Positions 1 to 7,166 of a stretch of DNA of 13,268 bases are shown here, in pieces (position 1 is the stretch's first letter; each line of letters begins with the position of its first letter). This stretch comes from Globomyces pollinis-pini (Eukaryota > Chytridiomycota > Chytridiomycetes > Rhizophydiales > Globomycetaceae). The stretch is taken from NCBI GenBank assembly GCA_025399215.1, contig MU621501.1, positions 1-13,268 on the forward strand. The letters run 5' to 3'. The notes below the pieces were generated by a model that was not told the DNA's origin, did not search any database, and saw only the letters and a program-made list of their open reading frames with translations. Made by a program: the position numbers and the translations under genes.

Positions 1-225
1 TATGAACCTAATTTGTTACCACATGGCGTAATAGGGTTGGATGGAAAACGGGTTGAATTTGCTGAATATGAAAAAGTATTAGCACCAGGAGCAAACGTCA
101 TTATTACAGCCAGAATCCAGTCAGCCTTTTTTGAAAAAAAACCATACGTTCAAATTGTTCCTTTAAAATTTACTGTCATTGGAGGTGAAGTCGAGCAAGA
201 GGAAATTTATGAAGACATTTTCTAG
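1..225 (+). CDS. C-terminal fragment of an unrecognised protein
   Basis: The frame is open from base 1 and ends at TAG 223-225, giving 74 residues of the C-terminus of a gene that begins outside the window. There is no ATG in frame in the visible part, so this is a true partial gene rather than a short ORF. The fragment is a mix of hydrophobic beta-like stretches (VIITARIQ, YVQIVPLKFTVI) and ends in an acidic tail rich in Glu (EVEQEEIYEDIF). I see no catalytic motif, Cys cluster or membrane segment and do not recognise the family. A polyadenylation-like AATAAA begins 15 nt after the stop. The left arm of the copia element starts within about 300 bases, so the gene escaped disruption on this side. 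Confidence 0.6.
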   Translation, partial: YEPNLLPHGVIGLDGKRVEFAEYEKVLAPGANVIITARIQSAFFEKKPYVQIVPLKFTVIGGEVEQEEIYEDIF

Positions 226-239
226 AGTAGTATTTTAGC

Positions 240-245
240 AATAAA
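240..245 (+). terminator. Putative polyadenylation signal of the leftmost gene
   Basis: AATAAA lies 15 nt downstream of the TAG stop of the partial gene. The match is to the canonical eukaryotic hexamer; in AT-rich DNA it can occur by chance, but spacing and strand fit. Confidence 0.4.
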
Positions 246-408
246 TTATGTTTGTTTTAAGTATTTTTGTTCAAACGCAGCTGAACGTTTTTTTCTAAGT
301 CCATTTCACTTACTCTGTTGGGGGTGGCACAACCTCGCTGTACAATATTATAATTTATAATTTACCCAAAGGAAAAGAAGACGGGCAAGCCCTAAATAAC
401 CCTAAGGG

Positions 409-418
409 TTATAAAAAC
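409..418 (+). promoter_or_regulatory. TATA-like box in the left arm of the copia element
   Basis: TTATAAAAAC lies about 93 nt inside the candidate left end and about 270 nt before the gag ATG. This is where a U3 promoter TATA element would be expected. The assignment rests on position and motif only. Confidence 0.35.
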
Positions 419-511
419 AACTCAAAAACTATTACGTTATTAAATCAATCTCAAATTGATCTGCCATAAAAGGTAATGATGAATCGCTAATCGTTTAGAT
501 CCATGACAAAC

Positions 512-680
512 AATCAGAATTGACTTCACAACTCAGTCTTCCACTACTGAACATCAGTAGTGGTCCTGTTGGTTCACGTGGATTCTTCTAAACTTAGAAT
601 GGATACGTTATTACTTAAAAGGCATTTAAATTTAATAAAGATTTAGTGAGTCTTAAATCTATTTCGTTATCAGCACCATT
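512..680 (+). repeat. Left terminal direct repeat of the copia element
   Basis: The stretch matches 4619-4780. Near-identical blocks are AATCAGAATTGACTTCACAA and the following CTCAGTCTT, then TTAGAATGGATACGTTATTA, and GATTTAGTGAGTCTTAAATC. Differences include a hairpin-containing block at 541-563 present only here, and an extra copy of AATGGAT-like sequence present only on the right. Similarity fades around GCACCATT at 673-680, which leaves only 8 nt before the gag ATG. Confidence 0.85.
541..563. repeat. Perfect 10-bp inverted repeat inside the left repeat
   Basis: CCACTACTGA and TCAGTAGTGG are exact reverse complements separated by ACA. The right repeat lacks the hairpin; at the same place it has CAATG. 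Confidence 0.9.
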
Positions 681-688
681 GCCTTAAG

Positions 689-3268
689 ATGATCACTGAC
701 GAGAAAGACTCCCCAAAACACAAGCATGATCTGCTTGGCAAAGAAAATATCCTAGCCTGGATGACCAGACTAGAGACACTCTGTTCATTGGACGATATTA
801 TTGAACGAAATGAACAAGATACACTCCAACTAGTTATAACTGGTACCACTGCTGCCCTTCAAGAACAATCAAAAAAGGAGAATAACAAAAGACTAATGAA
901 ATACATCATAAACAACTGTTCAGACAAAGTAATGCACTCCATTACTCATACTGAACCTGCAATTGATGTCATTGCAAAATTAAATGCTTCTTACGGATTT
1001 GGGAATACTGACCCGTCTGTCATCAAACAGGAAATTCGAAATTTAAAGTTCCACCCGTCCCATGATCCTGCTATTACATTAAATATGATTGATTTAAAAC
1101 TGGCAGAGTTAGAATCAGCTGGTGGAGCACTTACCACTGATGAAGTAGTTTCGTACATGGTAGATGCACTTTCTGGTGACCCACTACGGGACAGCTTTTG
1201 GTTTCAATGTGGTGGACAAATGCGACAAAGAAAGTTGAAGGAATTTACTGTGGAGTCTGCTGGAAAATTTATCTGCGAGTTCTGGTATGCTTATCGAATT
1301 GTTAAACAAAACCATACATCAAACAACACTGGATATGAAAAACGACTCTGCGACAAGTGCAAGGCAGCTGGTAGAACCCGAATCATGAAAACACACAAGA
1401 CGGCAGACTGTCGTATTGGAAGTAAAACGGAAGAGGCAGCGAAAGTGGAATCAGTTAACAATACAGAAATCAATAAAGAAGTTAAAAAATACCCTGTTTT
1501 ATTCCATGATAGTGGTACCTCAAAAACTATGATTAATTCAGCAATTAACCCACACTGTTTATCACCATTACAAATTGATATTTTTACAGCAGGAGAGAAT
1601 CAAAAACCACTTCAAGGAATTGGGACGACAGCCCTGCCTTTAGGTAATATTGACATAGAAGCACTAGTTGTTCCATCCTTATCAAAAAATCTTCTTTCCG
1701 CAACCCAACTCTCAATCGAACATGGCTGCAAACAAGTAATAGACCCATGGACCAGCAAATTAACAGTACTAAAGGATGATAACATTATTGCTACTGGCTC
1801 ATATGACAAAAATACAAAACTCATTAAGATTGATCGGGAGTACTCCAACACAACTAAAATCGATGATTGGAAAACCGTTCATAGCAAGCTGGGGCACAGT
1901 GGAACTAAACTTATGAAAAAAGCGATCACTGCTGGTGTTGGTTTGAAATTGTCAAACAAGTTTAGCATTCTTGAAGATTGTACGGATTGTTTAGAAACCA
2001 AATCAAAAAGAGGAAATCTAGTCAAACAAAAATTAACTCCTAGAACCTACGACTTATTGGATGTTATTGAGATTGATGCCCAAGGCCCATTCCCAGTAGT
2101 CGCTAATGATGGTACAAATATGAATATCAAACTTATCGATTATAAAAGCAACTGGTTTTACTATAAAACTGTGAAATCGTTGGACGCAAAGTCAACACTG
2201 GATGCATTTACTACTTATCAAAAAAGACTGGAGAAACAAACTGGCAAATTTATAAAACGAGTTCGAACTGATGGAGGCAAAGAGTATATGAAAGATTTCT
2301 TATCCTATATTGACCTCTCAGGAATTGTTAAAGAAAAATGCGTTGGATATACTCATCATCATCCTGCCAAAGCGGAACGCACAAATCAAACCATACTACG
2401 AAATGGACGAGCAATGCTGAAAGAGTCACTCCTGCCTGCAAGTTTCTACAATGAAGCTCAAAGGCACGCTACATACTTGTTCAATCGCATACCACATGGT
2501 GATGACATTATCTCCCCGTACGAATACATTTTCAACAGAAAACCAGACCTCTCAAAACTAATGCCATTTGGATCTGTTTGTTACGCATTCATACCTCCAG
2601 AAAAAAGAAACAAATTAGAAGATAGTGGAGTCAAATGCAGACTACTTGGATATGGAGATGACTTTGAATTGGAAGAAATACTCGGTTATCGAGTACTACT
2701 GGAAAATGGACAAATTATCTACAGCGACAATGTTGTCTTCCCTGCAGCTTTACAAATGGAAAGGATTGGGGATATCTTCTATGGAACAGACGAAAACAAA
2801 CTCATAGACGAACTCTGGCTACCACAAAATGATTCTAACTTAATAATTGACGATGATGTTTCTGAACCAAACCAATACGACTCTGACTCTTACTCCTCAC
2901 AGGACTATTTCTCAACTCCAAACCGATCAGATAACGAAGACAATTTAAATGAACTGGATCTAAGTACAGAAGAAGTATGCGATTTAATTACAAAGCTTGA
3001 TGAGAAAAATTGGTGGGGATCGAAAGGAGTTGAGTACGCTTTCACCGCAGTTACGGAAGGAACCCCAGTGTCTTACAAGCAAGCCATGAATGGCCCTGAT
3101 CAAGAGATATGGAAAAAAGCATTCGAAGTTGAAATAGAAAACATCAGACGAAACAAAACTTATAAATTGCGAAAAACAAAACATGGTGAGCGGGCAATTG
3201 GATGTAAATGGGTTTTAAAAGTAAAAAAAAACCTGATGGTACCATTGACAAATACAAAGCCCGCTTAG
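689..3268 (+). CDS. Copia polyprotein part 1: gag, protease, integrase and start of RT
   Basis: Translation from ATG 689 gives 859 residues. Residues about 1-220 are gag. A zinc-knuckle-like CX2C...HX4C follows at about 226-246. The aspartic protease active site is D274-S-G-T. An HHCC zinc-binding module precedes the integrase (WKTVHSKLGH, then CTDC). The integrase core shows D463, D528 (RTDGGKEY) and E563 (KAERTNQ), a DDE triad with 34 residues between the last two. The frame then enters the first conserved block of RVT_2 (IGCKWVLKVK) and goes out of phase after an A-rich run, ending at TAA/TAG-free sequence only until 3268. RT continues in the -1 frame from about 3232. All catalytic residues in this part are intact, so apart from the frame break the ORF looks undecayed. 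These enzymes make and insert the cDNA inside virus-like particles. Confidence 0.93.
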   Translation: MITDEKDSPKHKHDLLGKENILAWMTRLETLCSLDDIIERNEQDTLQLVITGTTAALQEQSKKENNKRLMKYIINNCSDKVMHSITHTEPAIDVIAKLNASYGFGNTDPSVIKQEIRNLKFHPSHDPAITLNMIDLKLAELESAGGALTTDEVVSYMVDALSGDPLRDSFWFQCGGQMRQRKLKEFTVESAGKFICEFWYAYRIVKQNHTSNNTGYEKRLCDKCKAAGRTRIMKTHKTADCRIGSKTEEAAKVESVNNTEINKEVKKYPVLFHDSGTSKTMINSAINPHCLSPLQIDIFTAGENQKPLQGIGTTALPLGNIDIEALVVPSLSKNLLSATQLSIEHGCKQVIDPWTSKLTVLKDDNIIATGSYDKNTKLIKIDREYSNTTKIDDWKTVHSKLGHSGTKLMKKAITAGVGLKLSNKFSILEDCTDCLETKSKRGNLVKQKLTPRTYDLLDVIEIDAQGPFPVVANDGTNMNIKLIDYKSNWFYYKTVKSLDAKSTLDAFTTYQKRLEKQTGKFIKRVRTDGGKEYMKDFLSYIDLSGIVKEKCVGYTHHHPAKAERTNQTILRNGRAMLKESLLPASFYNEAQRHATYLFNRIPHGDDIISPYEYIFNRKPDLSKLMPFGSVCYAFIPPEKRNKLEDSGVKCRLLGYGDDFELEEILGYRVLLENGQIIYSDNVVFPAALQMERIGDIFYGTDENKLIDELWLPQNDSNLIIDDDVSEPNQYDSDSYSSQDYFSTPNRSDNEDNLNELDLSTEEVCDLITKLDEKNWWGSKGVEYAFTAVTEGTPVSYKQAMNGPDQEIWKKAFEVEIENIRRNKTYKLRKTKHGERAIGCKWVLKVKKNLMVPLTNTKPA

Positions 3269-4680
3269 TGGCGAAAGGATATGCTCAACGAAGGGGTATA
3301 GATTTCAATGATACATTTGCACCTGTTGCCAAATTCAAGTCATTCAGAATACTCTTAGCATTAGCAGGAGCTCATAGTTGGCCTGTTTATCATGATGATG
3401 CTACTAGTGCTTTTCTCAATGGTATCCTTAAAGAAACTGTCCTGATGGATCAACCAGAAGGTTTTATTGAAATTGATGAAAGTTACAAGTGGGAACTCCT
3501 AAAAACATTGTACGGATTAAAACAATCTCCTCGAGAATGGAATGCTGTGTTACATCAATTCATGATAGAATCTAATTTCGTGCAATGTAACAGTGATCCA
3601 TGTTTGTACGTAAAAGACGAAGGAAAAGAAAAAACTATAGTTGGAATCTATGTCGATGACATTATCAGTACTGGAAATTGTGTGTCAGCAATAGACAAAT
3701 TTAGAAGGATGTTAAAAGGTAAATTCAAATGTTCAGAAGGTGGATTGCTCAAAGGATTCCTTGGGATTCAAATTGCCCAAACAGATCGAGGGATTACACT
3801 ATCACAAGAACAATATCTTATCCAGAAACTAACTCAATTTGACAAGTGGTTGACACCGAACGTCAAACGCAGTACACCACTGGACCCTAACTTTCAAGAA
3901 TTACTTATCAAAGCAGAAGACTCGAACGACACAGAACCTGATTTCCCATACCGTGAAATTGTTGGATCACTAATGTACGCTTCTACCGCAACTCGGCCTG
4001 ACTTATCTACCGCACTTGGAGTTGTCAGTCGTTTTAATACCTCTCCGAAGAAAATACACTGTGACATGGTTCGACAAATACTTTATTATGTTCGTCAAGT
4101 GCCTGACTTAGGATTATCTTATTCCTCAAATACGGATACAAGTATTCTTGGTTATGTGGATGCATCCTGGGCTAATAATGAAGACTATACCTCAGTGTCT
4201 GGCTTTTGTTTCCTGTTAGGAACAAGTCTCATATCGTGGTCCAGCAAAAAACAAGCAGTGGTTGCACTATCCTCCACTGAATCTGAGTACATGACGGTCA
4301 CAAATGGAACTCAAGAAGCCCTCTGGATTAAATCTTTAATGGATGAACTGGGATATACGCAAGACTGCATTACCTTAATGGAAGATAACGAAGCTTGTAT
4401 CAATCTATCAAAAAATCCTCAGGAATACAAACGGACGAGACACATCCAAGTTAAATACCATTTTATACGATCCCATGTTGCTGAAAAAACTATTCGGTTA
4501 GACTACTGTCCAACAATTGACCAACTTGCTGATATATTTACCAAAGGAGTTACAGGACCTCGTCTCAACAGTATTCTTACTCGCTTAAATGTATTATCAG
4601 TTATGAAGCCTCGGAGGGAATCAGAATTGACTTCACAACTCAGTCTTCAATGTCCTGTTAATTCGCGTGGATACTTCTAA
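3208..4680 (+). CDS. Copia polyprotein part 2: reverse transcriptase and RNase H
   Basis: This frame is -1 relative to part 1 and carries the rest of RVT_2. The first ATG at 3208 is internal to the RT block; the biologically meaningful entry is the frame junction near 3226-3232, so no separate start is claimed. The block KARLVAKGYAQ follows the junction. The RT catalytic motif YVDD is encoded at 3649-3660. RNase H follows with the copia signatures GYVDASWA, STESEYM and EDNEACI, then the closing block around ADIFTKGV. The stop TAA 4678-4680 lies inside the right terminal repeat, so the last 20 or so residues are encoded by repeat sequence. No stop or missing catalytic residue is seen in the domain. 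Confidence 0.93.
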   Translation: MGFKSKKKPDGTIDKYKARLVAKGYAQRRGIDFNDTFAPVAKFKSFRILLALAGAHSWPVYHDDATSAFLNGILKETVLMDQPEGFIEIDESYKWELLKTLYGLKQSPREWNAVLHQFMIESNFVQCNSDPCLYVKDEGKEKTIVGIYVDDIISTGNCVSAIDKFRRMLKGKFKCSEGGLLKGFLGIQIAQTDRGITLSQEQYLIQKLTQFDKWLTPNVKRSTPLDPNFQELLIKAEDSNDTEPDFPYREIVGSLMYASTATRPDLSTALGVVSRFNTSPKKIHCDMVRQILYYVRQVPDLGLSYSSNTDTSILGYVDASWANNEDYTSVSGFCFLLGTSLISWSSKKQAVVALSSTESEYMTVTNGTQEALWIKSLMDELGYTQDCITLMEDNEACINLSKNPQEYKRTRHIQVKYHFIRSHVAEKTIRLDYCPTIDQLADIFTKGVTGPRLNSILTRLNVLSVMKPRRESELTSQLSLQCPVNSRGYF

Positions 4681-4780
4681 ACAATGGATGTTTAGAATGG
4701 ATACGTTATTACTTAAAAGTCATTTAAATTTAATAAAAGATTTAGTGAGTCTTAAATCTATTTCTTGTGTGTGCATCATT
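4619..4780 (+). repeat. Right terminal direct repeat of the copia element
   Basis: The stretch matches 512-680 and starts directly after a purine tract, the normal position of a 3' LTR. It contains the end of the polyprotein frame (stop 4678-4680). The TA-rich block around 4703-4760 is nearly identical to the left copy. It is shorter than the candidate left LTR (316-680) because no counterpart of 316-511 is visible between the RNase H frame and this repeat. Confidence 0.85.
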
Positions 4781-5381
4781 ATTCTATTGTGGTGGAAACC
4801 ATTTCAGTCCAAGTTTCAGCCAAAAGTGTCATCGAAAGGCAATGGAAGAATAATTTTATATGAAGATAAACAAGTGCAAGTCTTTTTACTGATAATTTTG
4901 ACTATGAATGTCGTTGCACTATGGAATGACTTGATCAGGTGAAGGGTCAGAGGGTTTTGTACAACTACCTCCTCATACCTAAAAATGCACTATTCCATAT
5001 TCTGATGGATTCCCACTGGACCATTCCGAGAATATCGTATAAAAAATATAATTTCTTTATGTATATTGAAGTACTGTCATATGATAGATTAGATTGACAA
5101 TGTAGAGCAATTCATGTTGATTGAACTATGAACCGACGGACCACGCCCATCAGGCATCATGAGACCTCTGTAAGACCATCGCGGATGATTCTTTCAGTAA
5201 AAACAATGGTTTCAAAACGTTCAGAGGCTACCGTACCTTGTAAGTATCTGGTGGAGTTGCAAGGATAGTCAGTCCATTCACGTCGATTCTTATAAGTACA
5301 TTAATGTTGTTGTAGAATTATGTCAATTATTCATTTATTTAATTGAATGGACAAGATACATTTGGTTATACGGATTCAACG
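4781..5381. other. Intergenic stretch without a recognised gene
   Basis: About 600 nt between the copia element and the minus-strand PG-rich gene. Frames are short and frequently stopped, and I see no tRNA cloverleaf or conserved protein motif. One 19-nt piece (5277-5295) resembles the copia repeat with two mismatches and could be an old remnant. TTTATT at 5334-5339 is a minus-strand AATAAA for the neighbouring gene. Confidence 0.5.
5334..5339 (-). terminator. Putative polyadenylation signal of the PG-rich gene
   Basis: On the minus strand AATAAA lies about 43 nt past the TAG stop of the PG-rich gene at 5382. Spacing and orientation fit; chance occurrence is possible in this AT-rich gap. Confidence 0.4.
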
Positions 5382-5898
5382 CTACTTTGGACCTAAAAAA
5401 GTCAAAAAAGATAACAAATACAGATCATTAGAAACATTACTGACATCTTGAGTTTGTGCTTTTGGTACAACAACATCTTTAGTAACTTCTACCATTTTCT
5501 CTTTGGTATTTGCAAGGGGGTCTTTTGATAATTTTGACAACAAAACTGACGAAGGGCCATGATCAGTTTCTAATTTTGGAGGGTCAATCATACGACCTAA
5601 ACGATATGATACAGCTTCGATCCATGGTTTCCAACGGCGAGATACTTTGATAGGAGATACCTAAATTTTGGATTTAATGGCCAAGAAATTACCTCATACG
5701 ATCCAGGTGCAATTGCCGTTGTTTCTGGCAATTTAAATCGCTTTGAGGTGCTTTTAAAAGGGGAGAGTACATTTTTCGGTTTATGGTTATCAGTTGGGTT
5801 ATGGCTGCCTGGTCCTAACGGTAACTAATGGTTAAACTAGTACGCGGTATGAATCTAATTGGTCTGTATAATGTGGTATAATGGCATTGAATGTACAT
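5382..5898 (-). CDS. Short PG-rich protein, possible sperm-tail PG-rich repeat (STPGR) type
   Basis: Model: complement(join(5382..5660,5693..5814,5844..5898)), 151 aa, with introns of 32 nt (5661-5692) and 29 nt (5815-5843); all phases agree. Residues about 19-59 read PGSHNP, then FKSTSKRF, then APGSYEV. This spacing resembles the STPGR repeat (PGPGxY...) of flagellar and microtubule-associated proteins. The rest is Lys/Val-rich and unrecognised. The final part may contain one more intron of 48 nt that keeps the frame. The start is the weakest point: reading TTACCGTTAGGACC unspliced gives the better repeat consensus LGPGSHNP, which would instead require a longer gene joined to the upstream one. 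If the STPGR reading is right, a flagellated organism is implied. Confidence 0.45.
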
Positions 5899-5966
5899 AC
5901 CTATATGTTAATTTATAGATCTTTTAATCAAATTATGTAATCGCAATAGGATTTGTCAATTTAAGA

Positions 5967-6494
5967 TTAGATTACCTGACTTTTGTTTGGGAATCTTGCA
6001 CATTTTTTACCCCAAGCATCTTTCACTAGCAACTTTTGGTGTACCTCTGTTACTGAGGGCCATGTAGGTGGATAAGGGTCGTAACTTCCTACACTAGCAA
6101 GCACATCCTAAGGCAATTAAACATCACATTTGTACTTTATGATTCTTGTTGATTAATTTGTAATTCAATCGTTTTGAATCAGGAATATTGTACATCATTG
6201 GTTCAAATGGAGTGGATTCATTTGTGTCTGAATGCTTTAATAATGGGTCAAGCTTTTGCATGTCACCATTTGGTAGATCCACTTCAAAGCGCAACTGTTG
6301 TACTTGAGTTCTAATTGATGGATTAGATCCCAATGATGGTAAGGGAGACATATCTGTGATTTGATAGAATCTCCCTCCATAACACCTTGTTTATGTATTT
6401 GTTTATTTACTTGGCGCGATAACTTATCTAAAGCTGTCCTACAGTTTGAAAAGTTACTATTTTCTAATCAACTGCTGAGAACACGAGAAAGCAT
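5967..6494 (-). CDS. Unrecognised small protein with a presequence-like N-terminus
   Basis: Model: complement(join(5967..6107,6136..6353,6386..6433,6473..6494)), 142 aa, introns of 28, 32 and 39 nt, all in phase. The first 23 residues (beginning MLSRVLSTLDKLSRQ) have Arg, Lys, Ser and Leu and no acidic residue except Asp10, which could be a mitochondrial targeting sequence. The C-terminal exon contains a distinctive GSYDPYPPTWPS followed by a basic stretch (LLVKDAWGKK). I do not recognise a family. The first exon is only 22 nt and is the least certain part; an alternative acceptor at 6439 would require a different upstream exon. The gene sits 70 nt behind the cytochrome b5 stop and 68 nt before the PG-rich gene, on the same strand. 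The stop follows a GTAATC donor-like site by a few bases, so fusion to the next gene cannot be excluded. Confidence 0.5.
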
Positions 6495-6564
6495 AATTGG
6501 AAAACTCAATTCAAAAGTGAAAAATAGCACATACTTTCACACAATCTAATTATATTGAAATCAA

Positions 6565-6844
6565 TCATAATTTTGAGGATATCAAATCACCTTTGTAGAA
6601 TTGTGGTCCATACTTTTTAATGACTGAAGCAGCATTATGGAAGTTATTGAATTGAGTGGTAGCATCTTTTCCAGCGACTTTCATAAGCACCTTCTTACCA
6701 CCTACAATAATCAATAGTTGATCAATTCATACCTGGATGATCATTTAAAAAACTAGAGACATCATATACTTTTCCATCGATGATGATCCAACAATCAGAA
6801 TCACTAGTATGAGCACTAACTTGTTCGACAGTGAAGTTTGCCAT
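6565..6844 (-). CDS. Soluble cytochrome b5
   Basis: Model: complement(join(6565..6701,6733..6844)), 82 aa, with a 31-nt intron (6702-6732) in phase 1. The protein is a single cytochrome b5 heme-binding domain. The heme ligand motif HPGG (His36) is split by the intron between its two glycines, and the second ligand is His59 in FNNFHNAAS. The domain ends in the usual GDL and the stop follows five residues later, so there is no membrane tail: a soluble form rather than the tail-anchored microsomal one. It transfers single electrons between reductases and acceptor enzymes; the partner cannot be told from the sequence. A strong TATA box lies 38 nt before the ATG. The neighbour on the other side, Tim50, is divergent. 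Confidence 0.9.
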
Positions 6845-6873
6845 ATGGAGAAAAAAAGATGAGATGTTGGTGA

Positions 6874-6882
6874 CCTTTTATA
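6874..6882 (-). promoter_or_regulatory. TATA box of the cytochrome b5 gene
   Basis: On the minus strand the sequence is TATAAAAGG, an excellent match to the TATA-box consensus. Its first base is 38 nt upstream of the ATG at 6844. With normal TATA-to-start spacing of 25-32 nt, transcription would begin only about 5-13 nt before the start codon. Confidence 0.7.
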
Positions 6883-6897
6883 TGTGTTGGGTCCAAA

Positions 6898-7119
6898 TCA
6901 AATGATACATTGGACCATTTGTTTCTTAGTTCCCATTGAGTATAATAGACATCTACCATGTCCCATGAGTCCAATATATTCATTTTTAATTCCAATAGAG
7001 TGAAAGTCACTTTGAAGTGAATTAGTTTGCGATAATGCTCCTTCTCTACTTGTACAACTCTTGATATAAAGTAAAGCATTTCTCGTTCTCACATTCAACT
7101 TTGAGTGCAGTGATTCCAT
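6898..7119 (-). CDS. Doubtful small ORF in the divergent promoter region
   Basis: ATG 7119 opens a frame of 73 codons, or a spliced form using a possible 32-nt intron starting at GTAGATG. The product has no recognised motif. It lies wholly in the region expected to hold the promoters of two neighbours and ends 54 nt before the cytochrome b5 ATG, overlapping nothing firmly supported. It may be a chance frame; I include it only because it has an ATG and is long for a promoter gap. Confidence 0.2.
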   Translation of the reverse strand: MESLHSKLNVRTRNALLYIKSCTSREGALSQTNSLQSDFHSIGIKNEYIGLMGHGRCLLYSMGTKKQMVQCII

Positions 7120-7166
7120 TCTGCGTTTTATTAATTTTTTTTTTATCTCAGTTCAATTGAATCAAA

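Larger units (their letters stand above)
316..4780 (+). mobile_element. Ty1/copia LTR retrotransposon
   Basis: The domain order gag, protease, integrase, reverse transcriptase, RNase H is the Ty1/copia (Pseudoviridae) order. Direct repeats at 512-680 and 4619-4780 flank the coding part. The right repeat follows a purine tract (GGAGGGAA) just before it, as expected for a polypurine primer. The left end is uncertain: TGTTGGGGG at 316 looks like a copia LTR start and a TATA-like TTATAAAAAC follows at about 409, but the 196 nt from 316 to 511 have no clear counterpart at the right end. I could not identify a convincing tRNA primer-binding site between the left repeat and the first ATG at 689, and no exact target-site duplication. 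The repeats differ by substitutions and indels, so the insertion is not recent or the ends were remodelled. Confidence 0.8.
6845..7166. other. Shared upstream region of cytochrome b5 and Tim50
   Basis: This 322-nt gap separates two divergently transcribed genes. It contains the cytochrome b5 TATA box near its left end and a T-rich tract (about 7131-7143) just before the Tim50 ATG. A 73-codon minus-strand frame lies within it and is listed separately with low confidence. Confidence 0.55.

Noticed and set aside
398..410. AACCCTAAGGGTT, resembling head-to-head telomere repeats.
   Set aside because: Only one unit on each side; it is a 13-nt palindrome next to the copia TATA-like box and more likely chance or an LTR element.
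4667..4942. A 91-codon plus-strand frame running out of the right copia repeat.
   Set aside because: It overlaps the end of the polyprotein in another frame and shows no protein motif; it looks like a chance frame.
6565..6600. A GTGATT donor at the end of cytochrome b5 that would fuse it to the next minus-strand gene.
   Set aside because: The bases encode the GDL that closes the b5 domain and a stop follows directly, so a separate 82-aa protein is simpler.
6816..7079. A minus-strand frame of 87 codons overlapping the cytochrome b5 start.
   Set aside because: It covers the cytochrome b5 TATA box and first exon in another frame and has no motif.
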